Origin: Myxococcales bacterium
GTDB taxonomy: Bacteria; Myxococcota_A; Polyangia; Polyangiales; Polyangiaceae
Direction: 5' to 3'
Assembly (NCBI GenBank): GCA_025359105.1
Contig: JANYHK010000141.1
Span: forward strand, 1 to 64,000
Length of the DNA stretch: 64,000 nt
The position numbers and the translations under genes were made by a program. How positions within the stretch are numbered: the first letter of the stretch is position 1; every line of letters begins with the position of its first letter. The notes beneath the pieces are model-generated. The model saw only the letters and a list, made by a program, of their open reading frames with translations. It was not told the origin of the DNA and did no database searches. Of the stretch, positions 39,567 through 49,584 are shown piece after piece.

Positions 39567-39641
39567 CGGGCGGGCATTCCCGCACAAAATCGGCGTGGTT
39601 GGCTTGCGCCTGGCCCAAGGGCGCGCGACGATGACGAAGTC

Positions 39642-41201
39642 GTGTCGAACCCGTCAGCGCATGTTCCCCTACCGGGCCCGACCCCGCTCGGGGCCCCTGG
39701 CCAGGCGAAGGTGTGCCCGAAGTGCCGGCGCAACTACGAAGCGCGGGCCACCCAGTGCGTCGACGACATGATCCCCCTCGTCCTCTACGCGGATCTGGCG
39801 GGCCTCGACGGAGACCCGATGCTCGGGCGCACGCTCGGCGGGCGCTTCACGATCCTCTCCAAGCTCGGCGCCGGCTCGATGGGCACCGTGTACCGCGCGC
39901 GCCAGAACGCCGTCGGCCGCGACGTCGCGATCAAGATCCTGAGGAGCGATCGCGCGACCGACGCCACGGCGAAGGCGCGCTTCCTCCGCGAGGCGCGCGC
40001 CAACAGCCTGCTCGCCTCGCCGCACACGGTCACGGTCTTCGACTTCGGGCAGAGCGAGTCCGGGGAATTCTACCTCGCGATGGAGATGCTCGAGGGCGAG
40101 AGCCTCGGCCAGCGGCTGCAGCGTTTGAGGCGGCTGCCGGTGGACCTCGCCGTCGAGACGACGCGCCAGGCGCTGCGCTCGCTCGCCGAGGCGCACGCCA
40201 AGGGGATCATCCACCGCGACCTCAAGCCGGACAACCTCTTCTACGCGCGCGTGAAGCAAGGCGAGCACGGGCAGGTGGAGGAGATCGTCAAGGTCCTCGA
40301 TTTCGGCATCGCCAAGATGATCGAGAGCGCGGACGACTCGCCGATGAACGCCGTCGAAACGCAGGCCGGCACGGTGTTCGGGACGCCGCGTTACATGTCG
40401 CCCGAGCAGGCGCAGGGCAAGCCGCTCGACGCCCGCAGCGATCTGTATTCGCTCGGCGTCATCCTCTACCAGATGCTCACCGGGCGCCCGCCGTTCACCG
40501 ACAACGACGCCATCGTCGTCATGGCGCGCCACATCAAGACGGCGCCGAAGCCGGCGACCGAGGCGTGCCCCGAGGCGAATATCCCCGCCGACCTCGAAGC
40601 GGCGCTGAACCGCGCGCTCTCCAAGGATGCGAAGGGGCGCCCAAGCACCGCGGAGCAAATGAGCAACGAGCTGGCGCGGACGCTCGATCTCGGCGCCGCG
40701 GTGACGAGCGGCGTGCGCACTGTCCGCCCGCCGCCGATGAACGCGCCGCCTCTCCCCATGCCGCCGGGAGGGCTGAGCGGTCCGATCGAAGATCCCGATC
40801 CTGAGCCGATGCCAGCAGAGGCGCCGCCGATGCGCCGCCGCGGTGGCCTCGTGATGCTCGCCGTCGCAGGTGTCGTCGCGCTCGGCGTCGCCATCGGTCT
40901 CGCCGCCGGTCGCCGCCGGCCGCCGTCCACGCCTGCCGTCGACCCGCGATCTCTCGCGGCGACGGCCACGATGCCTTCTGCAGCCGCACCGACGGATGCC
41001 CTGCCCGACCCCTCTGGCGCGTCTGCGAGCACGCCCGGCAAGCCCGGCCTGGACGCGCCGACGGTCAACGCCGAGAACCTCCCCAAAGCGACCCCGTCCA
41101 GGCCAGGCTGGCGCCCGAAAAGCGGGGGAACGAAGCCTCCCGCGACCTCCGCGCCCACGCCCAGCGCCGCCCCCTCGTCGCGGTACGGGATCTTCGAGTG
41201 A
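39642..41201 (+). CDS. Transmembrane Ser/Thr protein kinase
   Basis: A 519-residue Hanks-type kinase from GTG 39642. The start of the protein holds a partial zinc-ribbon-like patch (CPKC and Cys39). The kinase domain covers about 66-345: GAGSMG loop (75-80), Lys98 (VAIK), HRDLKPDN (191-198), DFG (220-222) and GTPRYMSPEQ. This is a complete RD kinase. A Pro-rich linker follows, then one transmembrane helix (about 401-423), and an outside Ala/Pro/Ser-rich tail of about 95 residues without domain. It is probably a membrane-bound signalling kinase that senses the envelope through its tail, though no known sensor domain is present. It lies 73 bases upstream of the 1826-residue TPR gene. Confidence 0.9.
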   Translation: MSNPSAHVPLPGPTPLGAPGQAKVCPKCRRNYEARATQCVDDMIPLVLYADLAGLDGDPMLGRTLGGRFTILSKLGAGSMGTVYRARQNAVGRDVAIKILRSDRATDATAKARFLREARANSLLASPHTVTVFDFGQSESGEFYLAMEMLEGESLGQRLQRLRRLPVDLAVETTRQALRSLAEAHAKGIIHRDLKPDNLFYARVKQGEHGQVEEIVKVLDFGIAKMIESADDSPMNAVETQAGTVFGTPRYMSPEQAQGKPLDARSDLYSLGVILYQMLTGRPPFTDNDAIVVMARHIKTAPKPATEACPEANIPADLEAALNRALSKDAKGRPSTAEQMSNELARTLDLGAAVTSGVRTVRPPPMNAPPLPMPPGGLSGPIEDPDPEPMPAEAPPMRRRGGLVMLAVAGVVALGVAIGLAAGRRRPPSTPAVDPRSLAATATMPSAAAPTDALPDPSGASASTPGKPGLDAPTVNAENLPKATPSRPGWRPKSGGTKPPATSAPTPSAAPSSRYGIFE

Positions 41202-41274
41202 AAAACGTCGGGGTTTCGGTCGGTTGAAATAGTTCTGCCGTCGAATCGATGGTAGCCTTCGCGCCACCCTGCCC

Positions 41275-44200
41275 ATGGATCCGGCCGAAATCGACGCGAT
41301 CGTCCAGCGCCTCGTCGCGGACCCCCACGACGAAGAAGCACTTGCGTACGCGCACCAGGAGGGCGAGCAGGATCCGAAGTCCTACGCGTTCTTGCTGGAA
41401 AAAGTCGGCAACGAGACGCCCGACCCCTCGTACGCCAGCCACTGGCTGGCCGAGGCAGCGAACGTGTGGTCGACGACGCTCGGCGATGCACACCGCGCCG
41501 CGCGCGTGCTCATGATGGCGATCGACAAAGACCCGACGCAGGCCGTCGCGGCCGAGCGCCTGGCGACGCTGTACCGCGAGAAGGGGGATTTCCGCGGCTT
41601 GGTCGCGCTGCTCGAGCGCCGCAGCAAGGCGCTCGCGCCCCTCATCGCGCAGAGCCCCGAGCTCCGAGGCGAGCTCGCAGGCATGCACGAAGAGCTCGGA
41701 CGCCTGTGGAGCGAGGCACCGCTGAGCCAGCCGAAGAAGGCGATCGAGAGCTACCGCCGGGCGATCGAGCTCGACCCGCAGAGCGCATACGCGATCTTCC
41801 AGGCGCGCGAGCTGCTGAAGCAGGCAGGGCAGTTCGACGAGGCGCTCGCGCTCTACCAGGCCGAGCTCCAGATCGAGCCCGATCCGACGCGACGGCTCAT
41901 GCTGATGCGCGACGAAGCGGGAACGCGGCGTCAGGCCGGCGATCTCACCGGATCGTCGCGCGTGCTCGCGGCCGCGCGGCAAATGGACGAGGAGGATCCG
42001 GGGCTGGCCCAGGAGTACGCCTCGAGCGTCATCGACCGCGCGCAGGCCGGCGAGCCGATCCCGCCGAAGGAGCGGGCGAGCGCGTCCGAGCTCCTCATCT
42101 CCCTCGCCGAGCAGTACGACGGCGACCACGGCCTCGCCTACGCGTCAGGCGCGCTCGATCTGCAGCCGGGGAGCGATCGCGCGCTGCAGCTCTTCGCCTA
42201 CTACGCGGAGCAGCTGGGTCGCTCTGCCGAGACGCGGCCGCGGTACGCCGCCTACGTCCAGGCCAACCCGAACGGAGCGATGGCGGCCGAGGCGCGACAG
42301 GGCGCGGGCTCGGCGTATCCCCCTCCCGTGCAGGCGCCGGCGCGCGGAGGCTCCGCGAGCGCGCCGCCGACGCAGCACGCGCACCACAGCCAGGCGCCGG
42401 CGGCGATGACGCTCCCGGGCGAGCCGCCGTCGTCGCAGGAGCACAGCGATTCATTTTTGCCCCCGCAGAGCAGCAGCGAGGCGAGCTTCCGGCGCGCGCA
42501 GCCGAACAACCAGGGACCGCTCACCCCCGACAAGCTGCAGGGCATCCTCGACGCCGCCCAGATGCTCGCCGGCAAGGGGAAGAAGCCCGAGGCCTTCATC
42601 AAGTACAAGGAGGTGCTCGACGCCGATCCCGCGCACCCCGAGGCGCTCGCGTGGATCGAGGACTACTTGCGGAGCAAGCGCGACTACGCGCAGCTGCGGG
42701 ACGTCCTCCTCGCGAGCGTGCGTCTCCAGGCCTCGCAGAACGAAGCGATGGAGACGCGCAAGGAGCGCCTGCGCGAGGTCGCCGGCCTCTGCGAAGGCAA
42801 CCTGCGCGACATCGACGGCGCCATCTCGGCGTGGAAGCAGCTCCTCGCGATCGATCGCACCGACGAGAGCGCGCGCACCGCCCTCACCCGCTTGCTCGAG
42901 AAGCAGCAGCGGTGGGACGATCTCGCGAACCTGCTGGAGCAGGAGGCGACGGCCGAGAGCGAGATCGACACCAAGATCGCGCTCGAGAAGAAGCTCGCGC
43001 TCCTGCAGGAGCAGAAGCGGAAGGATCTCGGCGCGGCGGCGGAAGCCTGGGCCCGCATCGCGCGCCTCACACCCGACGACGAGCGTCCGACGCAGACCGC
43101 CTCGAAGCTCTTCGAGAAGGCGGGCCTCCTCGACATGGCGGCGACGATCATCGCCGACAACGCGCCGCAGGTGGACGACGTCAGCGCGCGCGGCGCCCTG
43201 CTCGACCGCCTCGGTGAGCTTCGCGAGCTGCTGAACGACACCCTGGGCGCCGGCGAGGCCTACGCGGACGCCGCCGAGCTCGTGAAGTCGCCGAAGCTCT
43301 GGGAGGCGGCGGAGCGCTGCTTCGTTACCCTCGACAACTGGGAGCGCGCGGCGCACGCGGCAGGGCAGCGCGGCCTCCTCGCGAGCGACACCAAGGGCCA
43401 GGCCGGCCACTACGCGCGCGCGGCCGACCAGCTCATGAAGGGCGGCGACGAGGACGCGGCCATCGGGCGCCTCGAGCAAGCGACCGATCTCGATCCCCTC
43501 GCCGACGACTACGCGTCGGCGTTGCAGGACCGCTACCAGTCGCGCGGCGACTTCCCCAAGCTCGCCGAGTTCCTCGGCAAGCGCGGCGACCGCGTGACCG
43601 ACCGTGGAAAGCGCGTCGCCATCCGTCGCCAGACGGCGAACCTCTACGCCACGCAGCTCCAGGACAAGGAGCTCGCGCGCGAGCTGTGGCTCAAGGTCCT
43701 CGAGGACGGCGACGATCGCGAGGCCCTCGAGAAGCTCGTCGACTACGCCGTCGAGCGCGAAGATCACAACGAGGCCGTCACGCTCTTGCGCCGTCTGCAG
43801 GCCAACACCGTCGACAAGGCGGAAAAAGCGCGCGTCGCCCTGCGCGAAGCCGAGCTCCTCGCCGAAGGCATCGGCGACGTCGACACCGCGATCAACCGCT
43901 ACGAGGCCATCGTCCGCGAGCTCGACCCGACGTGCCGCCCCGCGCTGCAAGCCATCGCCGATCTCCAGGAGGCGCGCGACAACCCTTCCGCCGCCGCCGA
44001 CGCCCTCGAGCGTGAGCTGAAGCTCATCGCCGACCCGCAGGAACGCGGGCAAATCGCGGTGCGCCTGGCCCGCCTCTACGAGCAGCTCGGCGACTCGCCC
44101 AGCGCCATCCGCGCGCTCGACATCGTCCGCAAAGGCGATCCCGAGGACTTCGACGCCCTCTCGCGCCTGTGCGAGCTCTGCGAGAAGACCGAGCAGTGGG

Positions 44201-46755
44201 ATCGCGTGGCGACGCTCCTGGCCGAGCGCATCGAGGTGGAGGGAGACGAAGAGGAAGCCAGCGTGATGACACGCAAGCTCGCTCAGTTCCTCTCGAGCAA
44301 GCTCGATCGCGGCGACGAGGCCCTCGCGGTCCTCACCGATTTCGCCGATCAGGGCAACGCGGCGTGCCGCGTCGACTACCTGGCCCTCGGCGATCAGCTC
44401 GGGTGGAAGGGCATCGTCGCGCAGAAGCTCGTCGAGTGGTGGTTCGAGGCCAAGCACGGCCCCGAGCGCACCACCGCGCTTCGCGGTGCGTTCGACAGAT
44501 TCGAGTCGGTCGGCCGCGAGCAGGACGCAGCGCGCGTCGCGATGGAGATCGTCCGAAGCAAAGGGGCCGATCGCGAGCTCGCCGAACGCCTGGAGAACCT
44601 GGCGAGCAAGACGAACGACCACGACGCGCTGTCGGTAGCGCACGATCTGCTCTCGCGCGACGCGACGGGGGCGGACCGCGCGCACGAGCTGGTGCGCCAG
44701 GCAGAGAGCCGCGTCAAGGCAGGAATGCCACGCAACGAGGCGATCCAGCACGGGGAGGCCGGCCTAACCAGCGTGGCCCCCGGCGACGCGGAGCCGCTGC
44801 TCGAGCGTCTCTCGCAGCTCGCAGCGAAGCCCAACGACGTCATCGACCTCTACGAGCGGCAAGTGTCGCGCTCCAAGGCGCCCGCCGATCGCGTTCGCGC
44901 CCTAGGCCGCGCCGCCCAGATCGCGTCCACGCGCGGGCAGCTGGATCGGGCTCGGGGGTTCTTCGAGCTCGCCATCACCGGAACGCCGAGCGACGAGACG
45001 CTCGCCGCCGTCGAGGCCGCGGCGCGCGAAGGCGACGCGGCAGCGGGCGGCGAGAAGCTCCGGCGCGCGCTCTGCCAGGCCATGGCCGCCGGCGGAACGG
45101 GCGCGCGCGACGGCGGTCGTACGCGCGGCTCGCTCCTGCGGCGCGCCGCGGCGATGGCGCACAAGGATCTCGGTGACGTCGATCAGGCGTTTGCCTGGCT
45201 CGGCGACGCGCTCGTCGCCCACGTCGACACGCTGACGCTCGACGCGCTCGAGGGCCTCGGCATCGAGATCGAAGATCCGCGCCGCGCCGAAGAGTCGCTC
45301 ACCCACGCGCTCACCGACGTGTTCGACGGCCCGCTCGTGCGTCAGCTTCTGGCGCGCCGCGCGAAGATCCGGCGCGAGCAGATCGGCGACAAGCCCGGCG
45401 CGGCCGCCGACCTGAAGAAGCTCCACGATCTGTCCCCCACCGATCAGGCCGTGATGGCGGACCTGAGTGGCCTGCTCACCGAGCTGGGCGACTACCGCGG
45501 AATGGTCCAGCTCTACGAGGACCAGATCCTCCGCGGCAAGGACATGAACGCGCGCGCCGAGCTCGCGCGCAAGGTCGCTCGCATGTGGGAGGAGCAGCTG
45601 GCCGATCCGCGCGAAGCTGCCGATGCATGGCGCCGCGTCCTTCGCATGAAGCCCGGCGACACGGAGGCGACGCAGGGGCTGGAGCGCTCCAAGAGCAACA
45701 TGCTCAAGAAGCCGGACCCCAACGCTGAGGACGCGTACGCGCCGCCGGTCATGGGTCCGTCTTCGCAGCCGCCCTCGACGCTGTCGCCTTCGTCGTATTC
45801 GCAGCCGCCGTCGGGCTACTCGCAGCCTCCGCCGCTCCCGAGCCAGCCGCCGCCGCTGCCGAGCCAGCCGACGGGCACGGTGCCGCCGACGCGAGCGTCC
45901 CGGCCGTCCCCCGGCGCTCCGTTCGCCGCCGAGACGACGGAGATGGCCCACGCACCGGCGCACGAGCCACTCACGGCCCGCGCGTTCCCCGACCTCGACG
46001 TCGACCTCGACCCCGACGTCCTCGCGCACGGCGCGCACGACGCGGGCGACGCGCCCACGGCCTCCACGCGACCGCACCAGCTCGACGAGCTCGGCGCGCC
46101 GACGGTGAAGCCGGGCTCACTCGAGACCATCGCGCTGAGCTCGACGGGCCGCGCGCAGCGACCGGGCGACGTCGCGTTCCGCTCGTCGGCGGACGAGGCG
46201 ACCGCGAACGTCGTCGGCGGAGCGAGCGCCTTCGCGCCGAGCACCCTCCGCGAGGAGAGCCCGAGTGAGCCCAGCGACGGCGAGCTCATCGCGAACCAGC
46301 TGCCCGGGCCCGGCGGGCACGACGCATTCGAGCCACACTCGGCGGGCGCGCACACGCTCGCCGACGCACGCTCCGCGCATACGACCATGCATGAAGAGGA
46401 CATGCATGAAGAGGCCATGCACGAGGATGACGAGGAGAACCTCGGCGCGACCGGCGAGATGCCCGTGCCGAGCGATCTCGGCGGCCACGGGAGCGACCCT
46501 CTGGACGCGACGCACGCCCATCCCCGACCGCGCCGCTACGACTCGGACCACACGCAGACGAGCGGCCCGGTACATTCGAGCGATGCCGACTCGAGCGACA
46601 TGACGGAGATCGGATCGTCGCCTGCGCTCCTGGTCGAGGACGAAGAGGTCGTCATCGCGGACGACGACAGCGACATCGAGATCCTCGACGACGACGAGGA
46701 CGAGGACGAGCGCGACGTCCCCGCGAACGGGCGCACCCGCACGCCGGGGCGCTGA
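41275..46755 (+). CDS. Giant TPR protein, 1826 residues, with disordered acidic C-terminus
   Basis: An uninterrupted 5.5 kb frame. About residues 1-340 and 410-1480 consist of Ala/Glu/Asp-rich helical pairs of TPR type (examples: ASYRRAIELDPQSAYAIFQARELLKQAG, AEIALEKKLALLQEQ and VTLLRRLQANTVDKAEKARVALREAELL). A Pro/Ser/Gln-rich break lies at about 345-410. From about 1485 the chain is low complexity: Pro/Ser/Gln-rich first, then a highly acidic end with runs such as DDDSDIEILDDDEDEDE. No signal or membrane segment. The TPR solenoid suggests a large scaffold in the cytoplasm, and the acidic tail may bind partners or metal ions. It is the second giant TPR gene in the window and is unrelated in end domains to the first. 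The upstream kinase may regulate it. Confidence 0.82.
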   Translation: MDPAEIDAIVQRLVADPHDEEALAYAHQEGEQDPKSYAFLLEKVGNETPDPSYASHWLAEAANVWSTTLGDAHRAARVLMMAIDKDPTQAVAAERLATLYREKGDFRGLVALLERRSKALAPLIAQSPELRGELAGMHEELGRLWSEAPLSQPKKAIESYRRAIELDPQSAYAIFQARELLKQAGQFDEALALYQAELQIEPDPTRRLMLMRDEAGTRRQAGDLTGSSRVLAAARQMDEEDPGLAQEYASSVIDRAQAGEPIPPKERASASELLISLAEQYDGDHGLAYASGALDLQPGSDRALQLFAYYAEQLGRSAETRPRYAAYVQANPNGAMAAEARQGAGSAYPPPVQAPARGGSASAPPTQHAHHSQAPAAMTLPGEPPSSQEHSDSFLPPQSSSEASFRRAQPNNQGPLTPDKLQGILDAAQMLAGKGKKPEAFIKYKEVLDADPAHPEALAWIEDYLRSKRDYAQLRDVLLASVRLQASQNEAMETRKERLREVAGLCEGNLRDIDGAISAWKQLLAIDRTDESARTALTRLLEKQQRWDDLANLLEQEATAESEIDTKIALEKKLALLQEQKRKDLGAAAEAWARIARLTPDDERPTQTASKLFEKAGLLDMAATIIADNAPQVDDVSARGALLDRLGELRELLNDTLGAGEAYADAAELVKSPKLWEAAERCFVTLDNWERAAHAAGQRGLLASDTKGQAGHYARAADQLMKGGDEDAAIGRLEQATDLDPLADDYASALQDRYQSRGDFPKLAEFLGKRGDRVTDRGKRVAIRRQTANLYATQLQDKELARELWLKVLEDGDDREALEKLVDYAVEREDHNEAVTLLRRLQANTVDKAEKARVALREAELLAEGIGDVDTAINRYEAIVRELDPTCRPALQAIADLQEARDNPSAAADALERELKLIADPQERGQIAVRLARLYEQLGDSPSAIRALDIVRKGDPEDFDALSRLCELCEKTEQWDRVATLLAERIEVEGDEEEASVMTRKLAQFLSSKLDRGDEALAVLTDFADQGNAACRVDYLALGDQLGWKGIVAQKLVEWWFEAKHGPERTTALRGAFDRFESVGREQDAARVAMEIVRSKGADRELAERLENLASKTNDHDALSVAHDLLSRDATGADRAHELVRQAESRVKAGMPRNEAIQHGEAGLTSVAPGDAEPLLERLSQLAAKPNDVIDLYERQVSRSKAPADRVRALGRAAQIASTRGQLDRARGFFELAITGTPSDETLAAVEAAAREGDAAAGGEKLRRALCQAMAAGGTGARDGGRTRGSLLRRAAAMAHKDLGDVDQAFAWLGDALVAHVDTLTLDALEGLGIEIEDPRRAEESLTHALTDVFDGPLVRQLLARRAKIRREQIGDKPGAAADLKKLHDLSPTDQAVMADLSGLLTELGDYRGMVQLYEDQILRGKDMNARAELARKVARMWEEQLADPREAADAWRRVLRMKPGDTEATQGLERSKSNMLKKPDPNAEDAYAPPVMGPSSQPPSTLSPSSYSQPPSGYSQPPPLPSQPPPLPSQPTGTVPPTRASRPSPGAPFAAETTEMAHAPAHEPLTARAFPDLDVDLDPDVLAHGAHDAGDAPTASTRPHQLDELGAPTVKPGSLETIALSSTGRAQRPGDVAFRSSADEATANVVGGASAFAPSTLREESPSEPSDGELIANQLPGPGGHDAFEPHSAGAHTLADARSAHTTMHEEDMHEEAMHEDDEENLGATGEMPVPSDLGGHGSDPLDATHAHPRPRRYDSDHTQTSGPVHSSDADSSDMTEIGSSPALLVEDEEVVIADDDSDIEILDDDEDEDERDVPANGRTRTPGR

Positions 46756-46763
46756 GTCCCCTG

Positions 46764-47645
46764 TTACAGGAAGTCGACGACGGCGCCGCGGACCGCCACG
46801 CGCGCGCCTAGAACGAAGGCCAGGTTGCGCGCGGCATGGCCGAATGGCGCACCCGCGAGGACCGGGACGCCGAGACCGGCCGTTCGCTCGGTGAGCACGT
46901 CTTCGACGCGTACGCCGTCGGGCCCGGGATCACACTTGTCGAAGTCGCCGAAGACGATCGCCGCCACGCGCGAAAGGGCCCCGGAGAGGCGGAGCGACGT
47001 GAGCATCCGATCGATGCGGTAAGGGCGCTCTGTCACGTCCTCGAGCGCCAACACGGCGCCGGCAGGCAATGGCTCGCGGCCGGCAGCGGCCATCGCTTCG
47101 ACGAGCGCGAGGTTGCCTCCGAGAATGGGTCCCTCCGCCGCTGGCCCGGGGTGCAGGACCGTGAGCCCCCCCCAGCTGCGGCCGGCGCGCGGACGTTCCA
47201 GCGCCTCCTGCCACGCCTCACGACTGGCGGGATGCTCGTCCCTGCCGAGCCCGGTGACGTGCGGGCCGTGCACGGTGGCGACGCCGCGGCGATTCGCCTC
47301 GACGTGCAGCGCGGTGATGTCGCTGAACCCGACCAGCCACGACGGCCGCGCCGACCACGCCTCCCAGGGCAGCGACTCGAGGAGGCGCATCGCCCCATAC
47401 CCCCCGCGCGCCGCAACGATCGCGCGCGCGCGCACGTCGCACATCGCGTGCGTCAGCTCCGCCGCCCGTCGCGCGTCGTCGCCGGCGAGGTAGCCCGCCC
47501 GCTCGAGAATGTGCGGGTCCACGACGACCTCGTACCGCGCCCGCAGCCACGACAGGCCCCGCTCCAGCTCCGCCGGATCGAACGGGCTCGACGGCGCGAC
47601 GACGACGACGCGCTCGCCGGGCGCGAGCGGTTCAGGGAAGCGCAT
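46764..47645 (-). CDS. LD-carboxypeptidase (S66 family)
   Basis: A 293-residue cytoplasmic serine peptidase of the LdcA type, which removes the terminal D-Ala from murein tetrapeptides during cell-wall recycling. The family triad is seen: nucleophile Ser108 in GFSDITALH, Glu202 in LEDVTERPYRIDRML and His270 in GAPFGHAARN. The spacing is close to Pseudomonas aeruginosa LdcA (115/217/285). Some relatives degrade microcin C peptide-nucleotides instead. The start is at 47645, 70 bases from the divergent acyltransferase gene; the stop converges on the giant TPR gene. Confidence 0.9.
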   Translation of the reverse strand: MRFPEPLAPGERVVVVAPSSPFDPAELERGLSWLRARYEVVVDPHILERAGYLAGDDARRAAELTHAMCDVRARAIVAARGGYGAMRLLESLPWEAWSARPSWLVGFSDITALHVEANRRGVATVHGPHVTGLGRDEHPASREAWQEALERPRAGRSWGGLTVLHPGPAAEGPILGGNLALVEAMAAAGREPLPAGAVLALEDVTERPYRIDRMLTSLRLSGALSRVAAIVFGDFDKCDPGPDGVRVEDVLTERTAGLGVPVLAGAPFGHAARNLAFVLGARVAVRGAVVDFL

Positions 47646-47715
47646 CGCCTACGACTACCATAACGCCTCGTTCTAGACCCTCGACCTACGCGCGCGCCTC
47701 GGGTATCCCAGGGCC

Positions 47716-48630
47716 GTGGCGAACCTGGCCCGTATCGGATCGTTCGCGCGGGGGGCGCGCGCGCTGGCGCGAGGCCTCCTCGGCACGGCCACCGGCGCGG
47801 TCGACGGGTGGATGGGGACCCTGCTGGGCGAGGACTTCAACCGCCGCCTCGCGCGCGTCCCGCTCTCCCTCACCTCCCAGGGGGTCGACCCGTTCGGACT
47901 GGACCCGCAATGGACCAAGTGGGCGCTCGCCTCCGCCGCGTTCCTCCATCGCCGCTATTTCCGCACCGAGGTGCACGGCGCGGCGAACATTCCGACCGGG
48001 CGCGTGCTCCTGGTCGCGAACCACTCCGGCCAGATCCCGATCGACGGCGCGCTCATCGGCGCCGCGCTGTTCATGGACGTCGAGCCTCCGCGCTTCACGC
48101 GTGCGATGGTCGAGAAGTGGACGCAGACGCTCCCGTTCGTCTCGATGCTCTTCGCGCGCGTAGGGCAGGTCGTCGGCGTCCCCGAGAACGCGCAGCGGCT
48201 CCTCGAGCAAGGCGAGGCGCTCCTCGTCTTCCCCGAGGGGGCGCGCGGCATCAGCAAGACGTTCGACCACCGCTACCAGCTGACCGAGTTCGGCCTCGGA
48301 TTCATGCGCCTTGCCATCGAGACGAACACGCCCATCGTGCCGGTGGCGGTAGTGGGCGGCGAGGAGCAATACGTCAGCGTCGGGAACGTCGAGTCGCTGG
48401 CGAAGCTCCTCGGGATGCCGAGCTTCCCGCTCATCCCGCAGCTCCTCCTCCCCGGCGGCCAGCTCCCGCTCCCCACCAAGTACCGCATCTACTTCGGCGA
48501 GCCGATGCAATTTGCCGGCGATCCCGACGACGACGACGCCGTCATGGAGGAGAAGGTGTGGGTCGTCAAATCGATGATCCAGTCGATGCTCAACCGCGGC
48601 GTCAAGGACCGAAAGCACGTGTTCTGGTGA
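47716..48630 (+). CDS. Lysophospholipid/glycerol acyltransferase family protein
   Basis: A 304-residue protein of the PlsC superfamily. The catalytic His lies in VANHSGQIPIDG (His103, Asp110), a known variant with six residues between His and Asp instead of four. Further signatures are VFPEGARG and PIVPVAVVGGEEQY. It probably moves an acyl chain from ACP or CoA to a lysophospholipid or another lipid alcohol at the inner membrane. No clear transmembrane helix is visible, so it may be peripheral. The stop overlaps the GTG of the epimerase-like gene by 4 bases, so the two are coupled, hinting at a shared lipid or glycolipid pathway. The start is GTG 47716. Confidence 0.85.
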   Translation: MANLARIGSFARGARALARGLLGTATGAVDGWMGTLLGEDFNRRLARVPLSLTSQGVDPFGLDPQWTKWALASAAFLHRRYFRTEVHGAANIPTGRVLLVANHSGQIPIDGALIGAALFMDVEPPRFTRAMVEKWTQTLPFVSMLFARVGQVVGVPENAQRLLEQGEALLVFPEGARGISKTFDHRYQLTEFGLGFMRLAIETNTPIVPVAVVGGEEQYVSVGNVESLAKLLGMPSFPLIPQLLLPGGQLPLPTKYRIYFGEPMQFAGDPDDDDAVMEEKVWVVKSMIQSMLNRGVKDRKHVFW

Positions 48631-49568
48631 GCGAAGTGGGCGGGGCGGGCTCGATCGTGGTGACCGGCGTCTGCGGCCGGCTCGGCAAGCGCGTCGTGCG
48701 TCTGCTCCACCGCGAGCACAAGGTCATCGGCGTCGATCGGCGCCCTTTCCCCGACAAGCCGAAGGACGTGCTGCACGAGCAGGTCGACATCCGGAGGAAG
48801 AAGCTGAAGGACGTGTTTCGCCACGGCGAGGTGAAGGCCGTCGTCCACCTCGGCGTCATGCACGATCCGCGCGCCTCGGCGTCCGAGCACCACGAGTGGA
48901 ACGTCGCCGGCTTCGCGAAGCTGCTGGAGTACGTGCAGCAGTTCAAGGTGCCCAAGCTCGTCGTCCTGTCGAGCGCCAACGTGTACGGACCACAGGCCGG
49001 CAACGCGCAGTTCCTGACCGAGGACGCGCCGCTGCTCGGCGGCGCGCGCTTCAGCGAGATACGCGACCTCATCGAGGTCGACATGCTCGCGCAGGGCTTC
49101 TTCTGGAAGCACCCGGCCACCGAGACGGTCATCCTGCGGCCCGTCCACATCCTCGGGACGGTGCGCAACGCACCCTCCAACTTCCTGCGCTTGCCGACGG
49201 TGCCGACGCTCATGGGCTTCGATCCGATGATCCAGGTCATCCACGAGGCGGACGTCGTTGGTGCGATCGCGAGCGCGCTCCTGCCGGGCAAACGCGGCAT
49301 CTTCAACATCGCGGGCCCGGAGCCACTCCCGCTCTCGCACGCGATCAGGATCCTCGGGCGCGCGACGGTGCCCGTGCCCTACACGCTGGGGAAGATCCTC
49401 GTCCGGCGGATGTGGTCGCTCCGCCTGACGACGTTCCCCGCCCCGGAGCTCGATCACATTCGCTACGTGTGCATGGTGGACGACACGCGCGCGCGACGGG
49501 ACCTGGAATTTTCTCCCGCGAGGAGCATCGAGGAGACGGTGCGCGCCGTCGACGGTGACCGCTGGTGA
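48627..49568 (+). CDS. NAD-dependent epimerase/SDR-like protein with altered active site
   Basis: A 313-residue extended SDR protein from GTG 48627. The Rossmann motif VTGVCGRLG (13-20) and the SSANVYG strand (115-121) fit sugar-nucleotide epimerases and dehydratases. The catalytic YxxxK is replaced: the equivalent region reads RFSEIRDLIE, with Phe142 and Arg146. The tail IFNIAGPEPLPLSHAI matches the epimerase C-terminal part. Loss of Tyr and Lys suggests it binds NAD(H) without normal redox catalysis, or uses another chemistry, or has a structural or regulatory role. It is coupled to the acyltransferase upstream by the GTGA overlap. Confidence 0.8.
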   Translation: MSEVGGAGSIVVTGVCGRLGKRVVRLLHREHKVIGVDRRPFPDKPKDVLHEQVDIRRKKLKDVFRHGEVKAVVHLGVMHDPRASASEHHEWNVAGFAKLLEYVQQFKVPKLVVLSSANVYGPQAGNAQFLTEDAPLLGGARFSEIRDLIEVDMLAQGFFWKHPATETVILRPVHILGTVRNAPSNFLRLPTVPTLMGFDPMIQVIHEADVVGAIASALLPGKRGIFNIAGPEPLPLSHAIRILGRATVPVPYTLGKILVRRMWSLRLTTFPAPELDHIRYVCMVDDTRARRDLEFSPARSIEETVRAVDGDRW

Positions 49569-49584
49569 TGCTACCAAGGAGCCC

